Positions 9,219 through 17,298 of a DNA stretch of 64,000 bases are shown one piece after another (position 1 is the first letter of the stretch; every line of letters starts with the position of its first letter). The stretch is from Bacteroidota bacterium (lineage in GTDB: Bacteria; Bacteroidota; Bacteroidia; AKYH767-A; OLB10). Both the position numbers and the translations under genes were made by a program. The stretch lies in the NCBI GenBank assembly GCA_016713525.1, contig JADJOZ010000007.1, positions 310,001 through 374,000 of the forward strand. The letters run 5' to 3'. The notes below the pieces were generated by a model. That model made no database searches. It saw only the letters and a list, made by a program, of their open reading frames with translations, and was not told the origin of the DNA.

Positions 9219-10419
9219 TCAGCTGATACCAGCGTAATCCGACAATAATTAAACCGGCTTGTAAGCTGTCCGTTTTGCATATCGTTGCGCGATGAATCAA
9301 ACCCGATTTGTCGCCATTTAAAAGATCCGGAATCACTCTTTCCATCAGATGTTTTCCAAAGCCATCGGAGGCATCCCGTGGCAATTCGCAAGGAAGATTA
9401 TCAATAGCCATTACAGTGATTGTCCCCGGTTTGAATGCCTCTTCGATGGATTCAGTAATAGGATTGTATCCGTAAAATTTATCTTCAATAGTTGATGGTT
9501 GAGTTGTAGAAGGAATACTTCCATCAATATCGCAGGTGACATCTGCAATTACAGAAATCTGAAATTCGGGATCACTCATCTGTTTTTTAGAAAATAACAA
9601 TGGAGCTTTCTGATCCCAGTAAGCGCAATGAATAAGGACATCACAACGCGATGCAAAACGTGAAAAGGTAGATATGAATAATTCAGGGTGATTATAAAAA
9701 TCATACTTGCTGAATGGACGACCATCTTTTGCTTCATGATAATCGTGCGAATGTAACTGGGTATAAACAGGTTCCCGGAATGAATAATTCAGAAATTCAT
9801 AAGGAGTTACTTTACGAATGTTCATAGCGCCCATAGTTTCTTCGGCACCGTGAGAAACGCGTCCCCCTCCTGTAATTATAATTTTAAGATTAGGGATACC
9901 AATTTTAGATAGTCCTTCAAACAGTTCTTTTTTATCGTGAGAAAGTTGTGCAGGCTTCAAATCAAATAAATTGTACATCTTTCCATAACCCATCAATCCA
10001 TTATATGCTCCCACAATACCTGCATATCTTCCAAATCCTATCACTCTGTTGCCTTCTGCATCTACCAAACATTCATAATCGACCATAGTAATTCGCTTAT
10101 CGAGGAGTGCTCTGATAAGTTTTTTATTGTGGGCTTGTTTTTTGATAGTATGTGAGAAGAATGAATATTGTTTGCCCTCAATCAATTCTGAGATTGGGAC
10201 TTCCTTCACTCCCATTAAAACGTCACAATCAGAAATATCCTCCTGAAGCGAGATTCCTGAATTTTGATATTCAGCATCCGTAAAACAGCGGAACGGACTA
10301 GGCTGCAAAACAATTTGTGTTCCCGGAAAGTCGGCCATAATTTGTTTGCATTGTTCCGGCGTAAATGGAACTCGCTTATCGTGAGGCACTTTCCCTTCTC
10401 TGATGATCCCTATTTTCAT
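9219..10419 (-). CDS. AlaDH/PNT-fold NAD(P)-dependent dehydrogenase, saccharopine dehydrogenase-like (3' end frameshifted)
   Basis: N-terminal alanine dehydrogenase/transhydrogenase domain (KIGIIREGKVPHDKRVPFTP) and a nucleotide-binding domain with IIITGGGRVSHGAEE near residue 180. The family includes lysine-forming saccharopine dehydrogenases and alanine dehydrogenases; substrate cannot be told from sequence alone. The raw frame ends at 9175 with an atypical tail. Restoring one base near 9261-9263 and one near 9243-9245 gives LTSRFNYLSDYAGIS and a stop at 9219-9221, like the usual L-x-x-R-x-x-Y-L-x-D-Y ending, and leaves only 3 nt to the end of rpe. Of two in-frame starts, the one giving MKIGI fits the family. 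Confidence 0.8.
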
Positions 10420-10437
10420 ATGCATTTAAACAGGTTG

Positions 10438-10466
10438 CAAAATTAGCCATATAAATGGTTCCCACA
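10438..10466 (-). promoter_or_regulatory. Promoter of the AlaDH-like gene
   Basis: On the minus strand: -33 TTG at 10466-10464, an 18-nt spacer and -7 TAATTTTG at 10445-10438, about 19 nt before the chosen ATG. Confidence 0.6.
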
Positions 10467-10510
10467 ACTGACTAAATGACAGCAAACGGTGCAATGGTCT
10501 GATTTTTGAG

Positions 10511-10518
10511 TAATTTTG
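10511..10518 (+). promoter_or_regulatory. -7 box of ssrA
   Basis: TAATTTTG followed by C ends 9 nt before the first G of tmRNA, the spacing expected between a Bacteroidota -7 box and the transcription start. Confidence 0.7.
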
Positions 10519-10527
10519 CATGCTTAT

Positions 10528-10923
10528 GGGGCCGAAAGGTTTCGACAGCAGGAGAGGTTGCTGTGTAAGCATGCCGAGCGTTGTGAATATGGCTCGTTAA
10601 TCTCAACTCTCACTCGCTTAAATGGCGAAAACAACTACGCGCTTGCGGCTTAATCTCTAAGAGATCACGCCAAATTCCATTCACAAGGTGAGTGGAACAA
10701 GCTACCCGGCAAGGGGTTCGGCTCATTAATCCTTTGCAATGGGTATCATTCTTTTGAGCTGGCTGTGATTTAGTCCCGACATCATAGCGAGATAAAGGGA
10801 ATAAGGATTTGAACGGTGTGCATTTCCCCTAGTCAAATCCCGACAATTCAAAAAATGCTAAGCATGTAGAAAGCTCACCAGTCCCCAGTCTGGACGAGGG
10901 TTCAAATCCCTCCGGCTCCACCA
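10528..10923 (+). ncRNA. ssrA: Transfer-messenger RNA (tmRNA)
   Basis: Rescues stalled ribosomes by trans-translation. The 5' end GGGGCCG pairs with CGGCTCC just before the encoded ACCA, giving a 7-bp acceptor stem with one G-U pair. The tRNA-like 3' domain has the T-arm GAGGGTTCAAATCCCTC. The tag frame at 10624-10653 reads GENNYALAA then TAA, ending in the expected YALAA degron. Length is about 396 nt including CCA, normal for a one-piece tmRNA. The last 15 nt before the CCA tail are repeated 547 bp downstream (11453-11467). Confidence 0.97.
10906..10920 (+). repeat. 15-bp direct repeat, copy 1 (tmRNA 3' end)
   Basis: ATCCCTCCGGCTCCA within the T-arm and acceptor stem of ssrA. It is identical to 11453-11467. 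The 3' end of ssrA is a well-known integrase target, so the pair resembles an attL/attR duplication. Confidence 0.75.
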
Positions 10924-11038
10924 ATTCTGATCCTGCTTTCGCAGGATCAGATCAAAGGGTTCAAAAGAAATTCAAGCTCGCTTGAAATTTCTCTTTGAAC
11001 CCTTTGATTTTGTCGCAGTATGCGACAAAGAATTGGTG
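10919..11038. repeat. Compound palindrome directly after tmRNA
   Basis: An outer inverted repeat CACCAATTCT (10919-10928) / AGAATTGGTG (11029-11038) encloses three hairpins: CTGATCCTGC-TTTC-GCAGGATCAG (about 10927-10950), a long nested hairpin with arms of about 27 nt (10951-11008), and TTTGTCGCA-GTA-TGCGACAAA (about 11010-11029). The outer left arm includes the tmRNA CCA end. The whole can fold as a multi-branched structure on either strand. There is no U tract, so it is not a canonical terminator, though it may block or process the tmRNA 3' end. Confidence 0.8.
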
Positions 11039-11467
11039 CACGACCATAACTATACCAGGATTCAGCGAAGCTAAATCCCTACATTTCTCTACACCCCCAA
11101 AAAGCCTCAAGCTTGCTTGAAAGGCTTTTTGGGGGTTATCTTTTAAGGCGCTTTAGCGACTTAAAAAAGTTGGTTCACGACCATAACTCCGCCTGGACAG
11201 GATTCAGCGAGCTAAATCCCTCTCCCTCAAAAGCCTCAGCTTGCGAAAGCCCTTGGGTTATCTTAGCGTTAAAAGGGGTGCACGACCATAACTATACCAG
11301 GATTCAGCGAAGCTACATCCCTACATTACTCTACACCCTCAAAAAGCCTCAAGCTTGCTTGAAAGGCTTTTGGGGGTTATCTTTTAAGGCGCTTTAGCGA
11401 CTTAAAAAAGTTGGTGCACGACCATAACTATGCTAAGATTCAGCGCAGCTACATCCCTCCGGCTCCA
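11035..11467. repeat. Tandem array of four hairpin-rich repeat units
   Basis: Units start at 11035, 11172, 11277 and 11413 with GGTGCACGACCATAAC or a close variant (unit 2 has GGTTCACGACC). Units 1 and 3 are about 137 nt and nearly identical; unit 2 is a degraded 105-nt version; unit 4 is a 55-nt fragment ending in the tmRNA 3' sequence. Each full unit has a hairpin GGATTCAGC-GAA-GCTAAATCC, a long hairpin with arms CCCCCAAAAAGCC/GGCTTTTTGGGGG, and a third with TTTTAAG-CGC/GCG-CTTAAAA. No convincing protein is encoded; the open frame at 11113-11397 is only a by-product of the repeats. Confidence 0.85.
11453..11467 (+). repeat. 15-bp direct repeat, copy 2
   Basis: Exact second copy of the tmRNA 3' end ATCCCTCCGGCTCCA, not followed by CCA. 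It marks the right border of the repeat element between ssrA and the next gene. Confidence 0.75.
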
Positions 11468-11604
11468 TTTCAGCTGTAACTGAAGTGCGGTTAAAAGGAG
11501 TAGAAGCAATAATCAGTACCAATCCGGTGTTTAAGTTCTATATAATATCTGCGAAAAAATATGAATGGTATTTTTTGTAATTTTACAATTCAAATGCACA
11601 AAAA

Positions 11605-12051
11605 ATGAACTTTTGTCACTATAAAAAACACACCTTAAAATTATTGATGACACTTATTGCATTGAGCAGTTTTGTTGTAAGTTCATGTAAGAAAGATAAC
11701 ACGAACGATGTAGCTCAAAATTATGTCGATTTTTACCTATACCTTAATGAGCCGAGTAATATTGCATTGAATGCTGTAGGGGGATGGTTATATGTAAATC
11801 AGGGGACTAAAGGAATCATCGTATACCGCAGGGCACAGAATGAATTTACTGCATTGGAACGAAATTGCACTTATGATCCTACTGCCTCTTGCGCAACAGT
11901 ACAGGTTGTCTCCGGAATAACCGCAATTGATTCCTGTTGCACATCACGTTTCAGTATTTACGATGGCAGCATCATTAATGGACCTGCTACCCAACCATTA
12001 TACCAGTACAGCACTACATTTGACGGGAATGCGCTGAGGGTTTATAATTAA
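11605..12051 (+). CDS. Lipoprotein with a degenerate Rieske-like domain
   Basis: 148 residues with a lipobox SSC (Cys about 28) followed by KKDNTND. The rest follows the Rieske ferredoxin layout: FTALERNCTYDP in place of the first cluster box (normally C-x-H) and SCCTSRFSIYDGSIINGPATQPL in place of the second (normally CPCHGSxF). The glycine/proline-rich loop of the second box is kept but both His ligands are absent, so a [2Fe-2S] cluster in the usual form is unlikely. Related proteins occur in Bacteroidota as lipoproteins; role unknown. Its 3' end overlaps the raw convergent acyltransferase frame by 38 nt. Confidence 0.7.
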   Translation: MNFCHYKKHTLKLLMTLIALSSFVVSSCKKDNTNDVAQNYVDFYLYLNEPSNIALNAVGGWLYVNQGTKGIIVYRRAQNEFTALERNCTYDPTASCATVQVVSGITAIDSCCTSRFSIYDGSIINGPATQPLYQYSTTFDGNALRVYN

Positions 12052-13185
12052 AAAAATGTTGTGGTTTAGTTTCATTTATTTGACCATTTTTTTTATTTTC
12101 CATAGGGTTGAATAACTTATTTTCCAACCATTTTCGTTTGGAAAGCAAAGGACTTTCAATAAAATGAAATGAAATCATTGCAAATCCTATAGTTATTAAT
12201 AAAGCCGATAAACAAACCCACAATGGGGCTGGCCCTGAGTGTTGCAAGTCACTATATCCTAAATAATATATTACCGGATAATGGAATAAATAAATTCCAT
12301 AGATCATTTGTCCCATGTAAGTTGCAAGTTTATTTCTAAATATAAGATTTACCATTCCTTTACCATGGCTATAATTCATCCTTATCATAAATGAAATTAT
12401 AATAAATGAAAGAACAGCAAACAGGATGTATTGTCTGAAATAATACGGTAAATCCGGGAGAAAACGAATTCCTCCAAGATAAACATTTACAGAGAACAAG
12501 CCTAATCCCACAGCAATCAAAATTGCAAATTTCCATTTAGCCATGGCAATGATATCCTTCTCTATAAATGCTAGATAGCAGCCTACAGAGAGAGCCAGCA
12601 TTCTGCTAGGAGTTCCATAATACAACCATCTTCCTCCTTCATCATAACCAGTTGCGAGAATAATAAATACGGAAAATGTAATAGCGATAACCGGAATTAT
12701 AAATCCGGAGACCAGCCTCCCGGTTTTGATAGAAAAAAACACATTAATAATGGCCAAATCAAATAAAAATGTTCTTCAACAGCAAGAGACCATGTATGTG
12801 CCAATGGTCCGAAATCACCTTTAAAAATATATAAAAAATTGGATGTATAAGTAAGTTGCCACTGCATACCAACATCTTCATTAAAAATAAATCCTACTGC
12901 AAGTAATGTCAATACATACAAAGGTACTATCCGCAACGATCTTCGAAAAAAGAATTTCCCGAAATGAAAAGTACCTTTAAGCTTTTCAGTGATGATAATG
13001 CGAGTTATAAGAAAGCCACTTACACAAAAGAAGAGTTCAACCATCAAATAGGGCGCTGAAGTATAAACGAGAACATCGTGCAATTTCACAGCTAGCCATG
13101 ATGAACCAAAGGCAGGGAAGTGGGCAAAAAGAATTCCCAACGCACCATAAAACCGCAGTGAATCTATCGTTTTTATCCTATCCAT
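12014..13185 (-). CDS. Acyltransferase family 3 membrane protein (frameshifted in this sequence)
   Basis: OafA/YrhL-type integral membrane O-acyltransferase that adds acetyl or other acyl groups to surface polysaccharides. N-terminal IKTIDSLRFYGALGILFAHF carries the conserved His in the first transmembrane helix; FFRRSLRIVPLY and HTWSLAVEEHFYLIWP are the classic family motifs. The frame breaks at an A7 run (12733-12739 on the plus strand); adding one base joins MCFF to SIKTGRL and restores about ten membrane segments. The C-terminal tail overlaps the convergent lipoprotein gene by 38 nt; another lost base at the T8 run 12087-12094 would end it before the overlap. Start is the ATG rather than the TTG three codons upstream. 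Confidence 0.85.
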
Positions 13186-13348
13186 ATGATGCAAATTAAT
13201 CTAAAAATCAACTATTTGCATACAAGCGGATTCTATTTCTTACACCTTAAATACCTCCTATAAAAACATTTATAAACCTATTATTATTAAAAATCAATAT
13301 GTTACTCCAACCAATTCTTAACTTTTCTGTAAAATTCTTACTGTTCAG

Positions 13349-13381
13349 CAAAAAAAAGACCTTCTTTGTAGAGAAGGTCTT
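13349..13381 (-). terminator. Terminator after ahcY
   Basis: Read on the minus strand: 10-bp stem AAGACCTTCT/AGAAGGTCTT with a 6-nt loop, then a U-rich tract, starting about 23 nt after the ahcY stop. Confidence 0.9.
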
Positions 13382-13403
13382 CATAGTATCATAAAACGAA
13401 ATT

Positions 13404-14723
13404 CTAGTATCTGTAATATTCAGGTTTAAAAGGACCCTGAACTTCAACACCAATATAATCAGCCTGATCTTTAGAAAGTGTTTCCAGCTCAACACCAATT
13501 TTAGCAAGGTGCAAACGGGCAACTTTCTCATCAAGGTGTTTAGGCAAAGTGTAAACTTTGTTTTCGTATTTATCCGAGTTATTCCATAACTCCAACTGAG
13601 CTAAAGTTTGGTTGGTAAATGAATTCGACATCACAAAGGATGGGTGACCGGTAGCACAACCAAGATTTACCAAACGACCTTCAGCAAGGACAATAATATC
13701 TTTACCATCTAAAGTATATTTGTCAACCTGAGGTTTAATAGTATCCATAGTTTTACCATAGTTCGCATTTAACCAGGCCATATCGATTTCATTATCGAAG
13801 TGACCGATATTACAAACTACAGCATTATGTTTCATAGACTTGAAATGACGATCCTTAATGATGTCTTTATTTCCGGTTGCTGTAACAATGATATCCGCTT
13901 CTTTCACAGCGTCATCCATTTTCTTAACTTCATAACCTTCCATAGCAGCCTGAAGAGCGCAAATAGGGTCGATTTCAGTTACGATTACCCGAACACCTGC
14001 GCTGCTTAATGATTCAGCGGAACCTTTTCCAACGTCACCAAAACCAGCAACAACAGCAACTTTACCTGCAAGCATTAAATCAGTTGCACGACGAATAGCA
14101 TCCTGCAAAGACTCACGGCAACCATACTTGTTATCGAATTTTGATTTCGTAACGGAATCATTTACATTGATAGCAGGCATAGGAAGAGTTCCGTTTTTCA
14201 TACGCTCATATAAGCGGTGAACACCTGTTGTAGTTTCTTCAGAAAGGCCTTTAATGCCACCAATTAATTCAGGATATTTATCGAACACCATATTGGTTAA
14301 ATCACCACCATCATCCAAAATCATATTGAGTGGCTTACGATCTTCACCAAAGAATAATGTTTGTTCGATGCACCAGTCAAATTCTTCTGCGTTTAATCCT
14401 TTCCAGGCATAAACAGAAATTCCTGCAGCAGCAATTGCAGCAGCAGCATGATCCTGAGTTGAGAAAATATTGCATGATGACCAGGTAACTTCAGCTCCTA
14501 AAGCCTGAAGTGTTTCAATCAAAACTGCTGTTTGAATGGTCATGTGTAAACAACCTGCTATTCTGGCTCCTTTGAGTGGTTGTGATTTGCCGAATTCCTG
14601 GCGAAGCGACATCAATCCCGGCATTTCATCTTCTGCAAGTTTGATTTCTTTTCTTCCCCATTCTGCAAGGGAAATATCTTTTACTTTGTACTTGACGAAT
14701 TTCGTCTCTGCTGATTTAATCAT
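13404..14723 (-). CDS. ahcY: Adenosylhomocysteinase
   Basis: NAD-dependent hydrolase that splits S-adenosylhomocysteine into adenosine and homocysteine, completing the methyl cycle begun by MetK (33.7 kb). 439 residues, normal for bacteria. Visible: substrate-binding HMTIQTAVL and DDGGDLTNM, the NVNDSVTKSKFDN segment holding the NAD/substrate Lys, Rossmann motif GFGDVGKG at about 227-234, and the C-terminal KYKPEYYRY-like ending (PFKPEYYRY), which reaches into the neighbouring subunit. Full promoter upstream and terminator downstream make it a single-gene unit. Confidence 0.97.
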   Translation of the reverse strand: MIKSAETKFVKYKVKDISLAEWGRKEIKLAEDEMPGLMSLRQEFGKSQPLKGARIAGCLHMTIQTAVLIETLQALGAEVTWSSCNIFSTQDHAAAAIAAAGISVYAWKGLNAEEFDWCIEQTLFFGEDRKPLNMILDDGGDLTNMVFDKYPELIGGIKGLSEETTTGVHRLYERMKNGTLPMPAINVNDSVTKSKFDNKYGCRESLQDAIRRATDLMLAGKVAVVAGFGDVGKGSAESLSSAGVRVIVTEIDPICALQAAMEGYEVKKMDDAVKEADIIVTATGNKDIIKDRHFKSMKHNAVVCNIGHFDNEIDMAWLNANYGKTMDTIKPQVDKYTLDGKDIIVLAEGRLVNLGCATGHPSFVMSNSFTNQTLAQLELWNNSDKYENKVYTLPKHLDEKVARLHLAKIGVELETLSKDQADYIGVEVQGPFKPEYYRY

Positions 14724-14741
14724 GATTTATGGTATTTTGTG

Positions 14742-14773
14742 CAAATTTACTAAATAACAGGATAAAGGTCAAA
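14742..14773 (-). promoter_or_regulatory. Promoter of ahcY
   Basis: On the minus strand: -33 TTTG (14773-14770), exactly 20 nt spacer, -7 TAAATTTG (14749-14742), 19 nt before the ahcY ATG. It is one of the best matches to the Bacteroidota consensus in the window. Confidence 0.85.
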
Positions 14774-14800
14774 TAAGTTCAGATTAATAGAAAAATCAGG

Positions 14801-15430
14801 GTGCCACTAATAAAACATGAAGTTGTTGAGTCCGGAGCTGAAATTGCGCTTTGGAAAATCACGGAAACCGTGGATGAACTGGTCATTTTACTTCAAAAAG
14901 GGGGTATTTATGCCGATTTACCCTTTTTCAGAAATCAAAATCGTTTGGCAGAATGGCTGGCAACCAGAGTGTTAATAAGTCATTTGGGTGTTCAACAACG
15001 TGTTGTTTACGATGAAATGGGAAAACCACATCTGGAAGGAGCCGGTAAATTTCTTTCCATTTCGCATAGCGGAGACATGATTGTGGTAATTATGCACACT
15101 TCATTAAGAGTAGGCATCGACATCGAAAAAGTTGGTGACAGAATTTTTAAGGTGCAACATAAATTTGTCAACGACTCTGAAAATCAATGGATTAATGAAC
15201 AAACCCGGATGGAGCAATTATATGTCATTTGGGGGGCAAAAGAATGCGCTTTCAAAATATTCGGATTGGGAGCAATAGACTTTCGGGATCACCTTACTGT
15301 AGCCCCCTTTTCATTTGGAAATAAGGGAATTACAGAAGTCCGCTTTAAAAAAGGAGAAAATGATTGCATATTCCGGGTTTTTTTCCAATATTTGGATCAG
15401 GTGATGATTACTTATGCTATTGCTTCGTAA
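14801..15430 (+). CDS. 4'-phosphopantetheinyl transferase superfamily protein
   Basis: Transfers the phosphopantetheine arm from CoA to a carrier protein. 209 residues with the Sfp/AcpS-type motifs: FLSISHSGDMIVV, GIDIEKVGDRI (Mg-binding Asp/Glu) and WGAKECAFKIFG (W-x-x-KE-x-x-x-K). Start is a GTG; PLIKHEV directly follows and matches the short N-terminus common in Bacteroidota homologues, with no in-frame ATG nearby. The next gene starts 18 nt after its stop, so the two are likely cotranscribed. Whether it modifies only the fatty-acid ACP cannot be told. Confidence 0.88.
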   Translation: MPLIKHEVVESGAEIALWKITETVDELVILLQKGGIYADLPFFRNQNRLAEWLATRVLISHLGVQQRVVYDEMGKPHLEGAGKFLSISHSGDMIVVIMHTSLRVGIDIEKVGDRIFKVQHKFVNDSENQWINEQTRMEQLYVIWGAKECAFKIFGLGAIDFRDHLTVAPFSFGNKGITEVRFKKGENDCIFRVFFQYLDQVMITYAIAS

Positions 15431-15448
15431 TTTCACACCCATAATTTT

Positions 15449-16195
15449 ATGACCGTATTCCAACAAATAACTAATAAGAAATCAGAGGGCAACAAACAAT
15501 TTGCTGTACTGATTGACCCTGATAAATCTTCAATTGAGAAAATTGAAAAACTATGCATGCTGGCTACCGACAGTGGTGTAGATTATATTTTTGTTGGAGG
15601 AAGCCTTCTCACAAATGGCAATCTTCCAAATTGTATTCGTCGTATCAAATATGCTTGTAATTTACCGGTAGTATTGTTTCCCGGCAATGGCAATCAAATC
15701 GATTCTCAGGCTGATGCGATTTTATTTTTGTCCCTGATTTCCGGAAGAAATCCGGAACTGCTGATTGGCAAGCATGTTGTTTCGGCACCTATTATCAGAG
15801 AAAAAAACCTCGAAGCCATTTCTACCGGCTATATGCTTATTGAAAGCGGCAGGCCCACCACTGCACTTTACATGAGCAACACTTTACCGATCCCATCCGA
15901 CAAACCTGACATAGCTGCCTGTACTGCAATGGCCGGTGAATTACTTGGATTGAAAATGATCTTTTTGGATGCCGGAAGCGGCGCATCATTTCCCGTCAAT
16001 GAACAAATGATTCATGCAGTCCGTAAATCAGTTGAAATTCCGCTTATTGTCGGAGGAGGAATTAATACTCCTGAAAAAGCAGCAACAGCCTGCAAGGCCG
16101 GTGCCGATTTGATAGTTGTTGGTAATTCTATTGAATCTGATCCGGGAATCATCAAAGAAATTGCTGATGCGGTCAAGACTATCAATGTAAGTTGA
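15449..16195 (+). CDS. Geranylgeranylglyceryl phosphate synthase family protein (GGGPS)
   Basis: TIM-barrel prenyltransferase joining a polyprenyl diphosphate to sn-glycerol-1-phosphate, an archaeal-type ether-lipid reaction. 248 residues. Family motifs: FAVLIDPDK near the N-terminus, DYIFVGGSLLTNG, LPVVLFPGNGNQI, YMLIESGRPTT, LDAGSGAS, and the phosphate-binding VGGGINTPEKA and IVVGNSIE. Bacteroidota carry a group II GGGPS distinct from heptaprenyl PcrB; this gene fits that group. The in vivo product in Bacteroidota is less clear than in archaea. Confidence 0.9.
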   Translation: MTVFQQITNKKSEGNKQFAVLIDPDKSSIEKIEKLCMLATDSGVDYIFVGGSLLTNGNLPNCIRRIKYACNLPVVLFPGNGNQIDSQADAILFLSLISGRNPELLIGKHVVSAPIIREKNLEAISTGYMLIESGRPTTALYMSNTLPIPSDKPDIAACTAMAGELLGLKMIFLDAGSGASFPVNEQMIHAVRKSVEIPLIVGGGINTPEKAATACKAGADLIVVGNSIESDPGIIKEIADAVKTINVS

Positions 16196-16197
16196 TT

Positions 16198-17130
16198 TTA
16201 CATTACCATAAATTCACTCTTTCGGATTTCTTTGGCATTTTGCGAAAACCGTATTTTAAATCTTCTGCTGAAATAAGCAGGATCTTTAAAACCTACTTTT
16301 GAGGCAATTTCCTGAATATTATCATTGGTAGTCCTCAGTAAAAAGTGAGCATGCTCCAGCCTTCTGTTTTCAATGTATTCCTGCAAATTATGATTGGTGA
16401 GCGTTTTGAAAAACTGACCCACATAATCTTTTGAAACATAGGCCAGTGAAGCAATCTTATGATTAGATAAATCCTTTTCAAGATTTTCCTGAATATACTG
16501 GATGATACTTATAAGCCTTTTGTCCAGTAAAAATTCCAACTTTTCCACATTTACCGTAAGATCCGGAGAAGTGAATATGAACCGACAAACATGCACCACC
16601 AATTCTTCTGTTAATTTTCTTGTAAGAGTAGAACGACCGATTTCTGAACCTTCTTCTTCATTCAATATCTTATGAAGGAGATCAGAAATCACTCTATTCG
16701 AACCTAAATTCAAACAAGGCAATTGCAGAATTGGAAAAAAAGGTATGGCACCATGAACTAATGCATCTAATCCAAGAATTGTAAATACATCCTTATCTTT
16801 GACCACAGGAGATATTCCGATTGGTTGCAGGTAAATCTCGCGTTCTTCAACAGACGTAAAGCCTTCATGACCCATAACATGATAAGGTCCGCGTCCATGC
16901 CGGAAATAGATTGGCTGGCCTCTGGGAATAAAATACAAAACACCTGGTTCAAGAATCTCATGATTAATCCCAGCGCTGAAAAAACCGGAATTGACCTGTA
17001 CCAGAACATCCTTCTGTTCAAGGGTGTTAACCAGTTCAACCGGTTTAATTACAGCACGTCTGCTGGCTTTGATATACTTGACATCCAAAGCATCAATGAT
17101 TCTGTTAAAGTTTTCGCTTCTGAAAGGCAT
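16198..17130 (-). CDS. AraC family transcriptional regulator
   Basis: 310 residues: an N-terminal cupin-like sensor domain (about 20-130, with GVLYFIPRGQPIYFRHG) and a C-terminal AraC double helix-turn-helix (about 205-305, with KIASLAYVSKDYVGQFFKTLTN and IQEIASKVGFKDPAYFSRRFK). It converges on the GGGPS gene with 2 nt between the stops and is divergent from pnuC across 168 nt, so control of pnuC and the kinase is possible but only inferred from position. Confidence 0.92.
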   Translation of the reverse strand: MPFRSENFNRIIDALDVKYIKASRRAVIKPVELVNTLEQKDVLVQVNSGFFSAGINHEILEPGVLYFIPRGQPIYFRHGRGPYHVMGHEGFTSVEEREIYLQPIGISPVVKDKDVFTILGLDALVHGAIPFFPILQLPCLNLGSNRVISDLLHKILNEEEGSEIGRSTLTRKLTEELVVHVCRFIFTSPDLTVNVEKLEFLLDKRLISIIQYIQENLEKDLSNHKIASLAYVSKDYVGQFFKTLTNHNLQEYIENRRLEHAHFLLRTTNDNIQEIASKVGFKDPAYFSRRFKIRFSQNAKEIRKSEFMVM

Positions 17131-17298
17131 AAATCATTTACATTACCAGACAAATATAGAAATATACTCCAAATAAGCAAAAACCCAATCTAAAAATAAT
17201 ACAATTCTCTTACAATTCTAATTGTTCCGAAAATTATCAATTCTAAACCATTAGGTCATGTTGCTTTAAATATCAAATCCATATAATTCAATAATAAA

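Noticed and set aside
11113..11397. 94-codon open frame downstream of tmRNA
   Set aside because: It runs through the tandem hairpin repeats, translating two units into similar stretches (HDHNSAWTGF and HDHNYTRIQRS). No family match, no start signal; it is a by-product of the repeat.
10919..11467. CRISPR array
   Set aside because: Repeat units are long (105-137 nt), contain internal hairpins, have no unique spacers, and no cas genes are near.
13247..13534. 95-codon open frame on the minus strand after ahcY
   Set aside because: It overlaps the ahcY 3' end in another frame and runs through its terminator.
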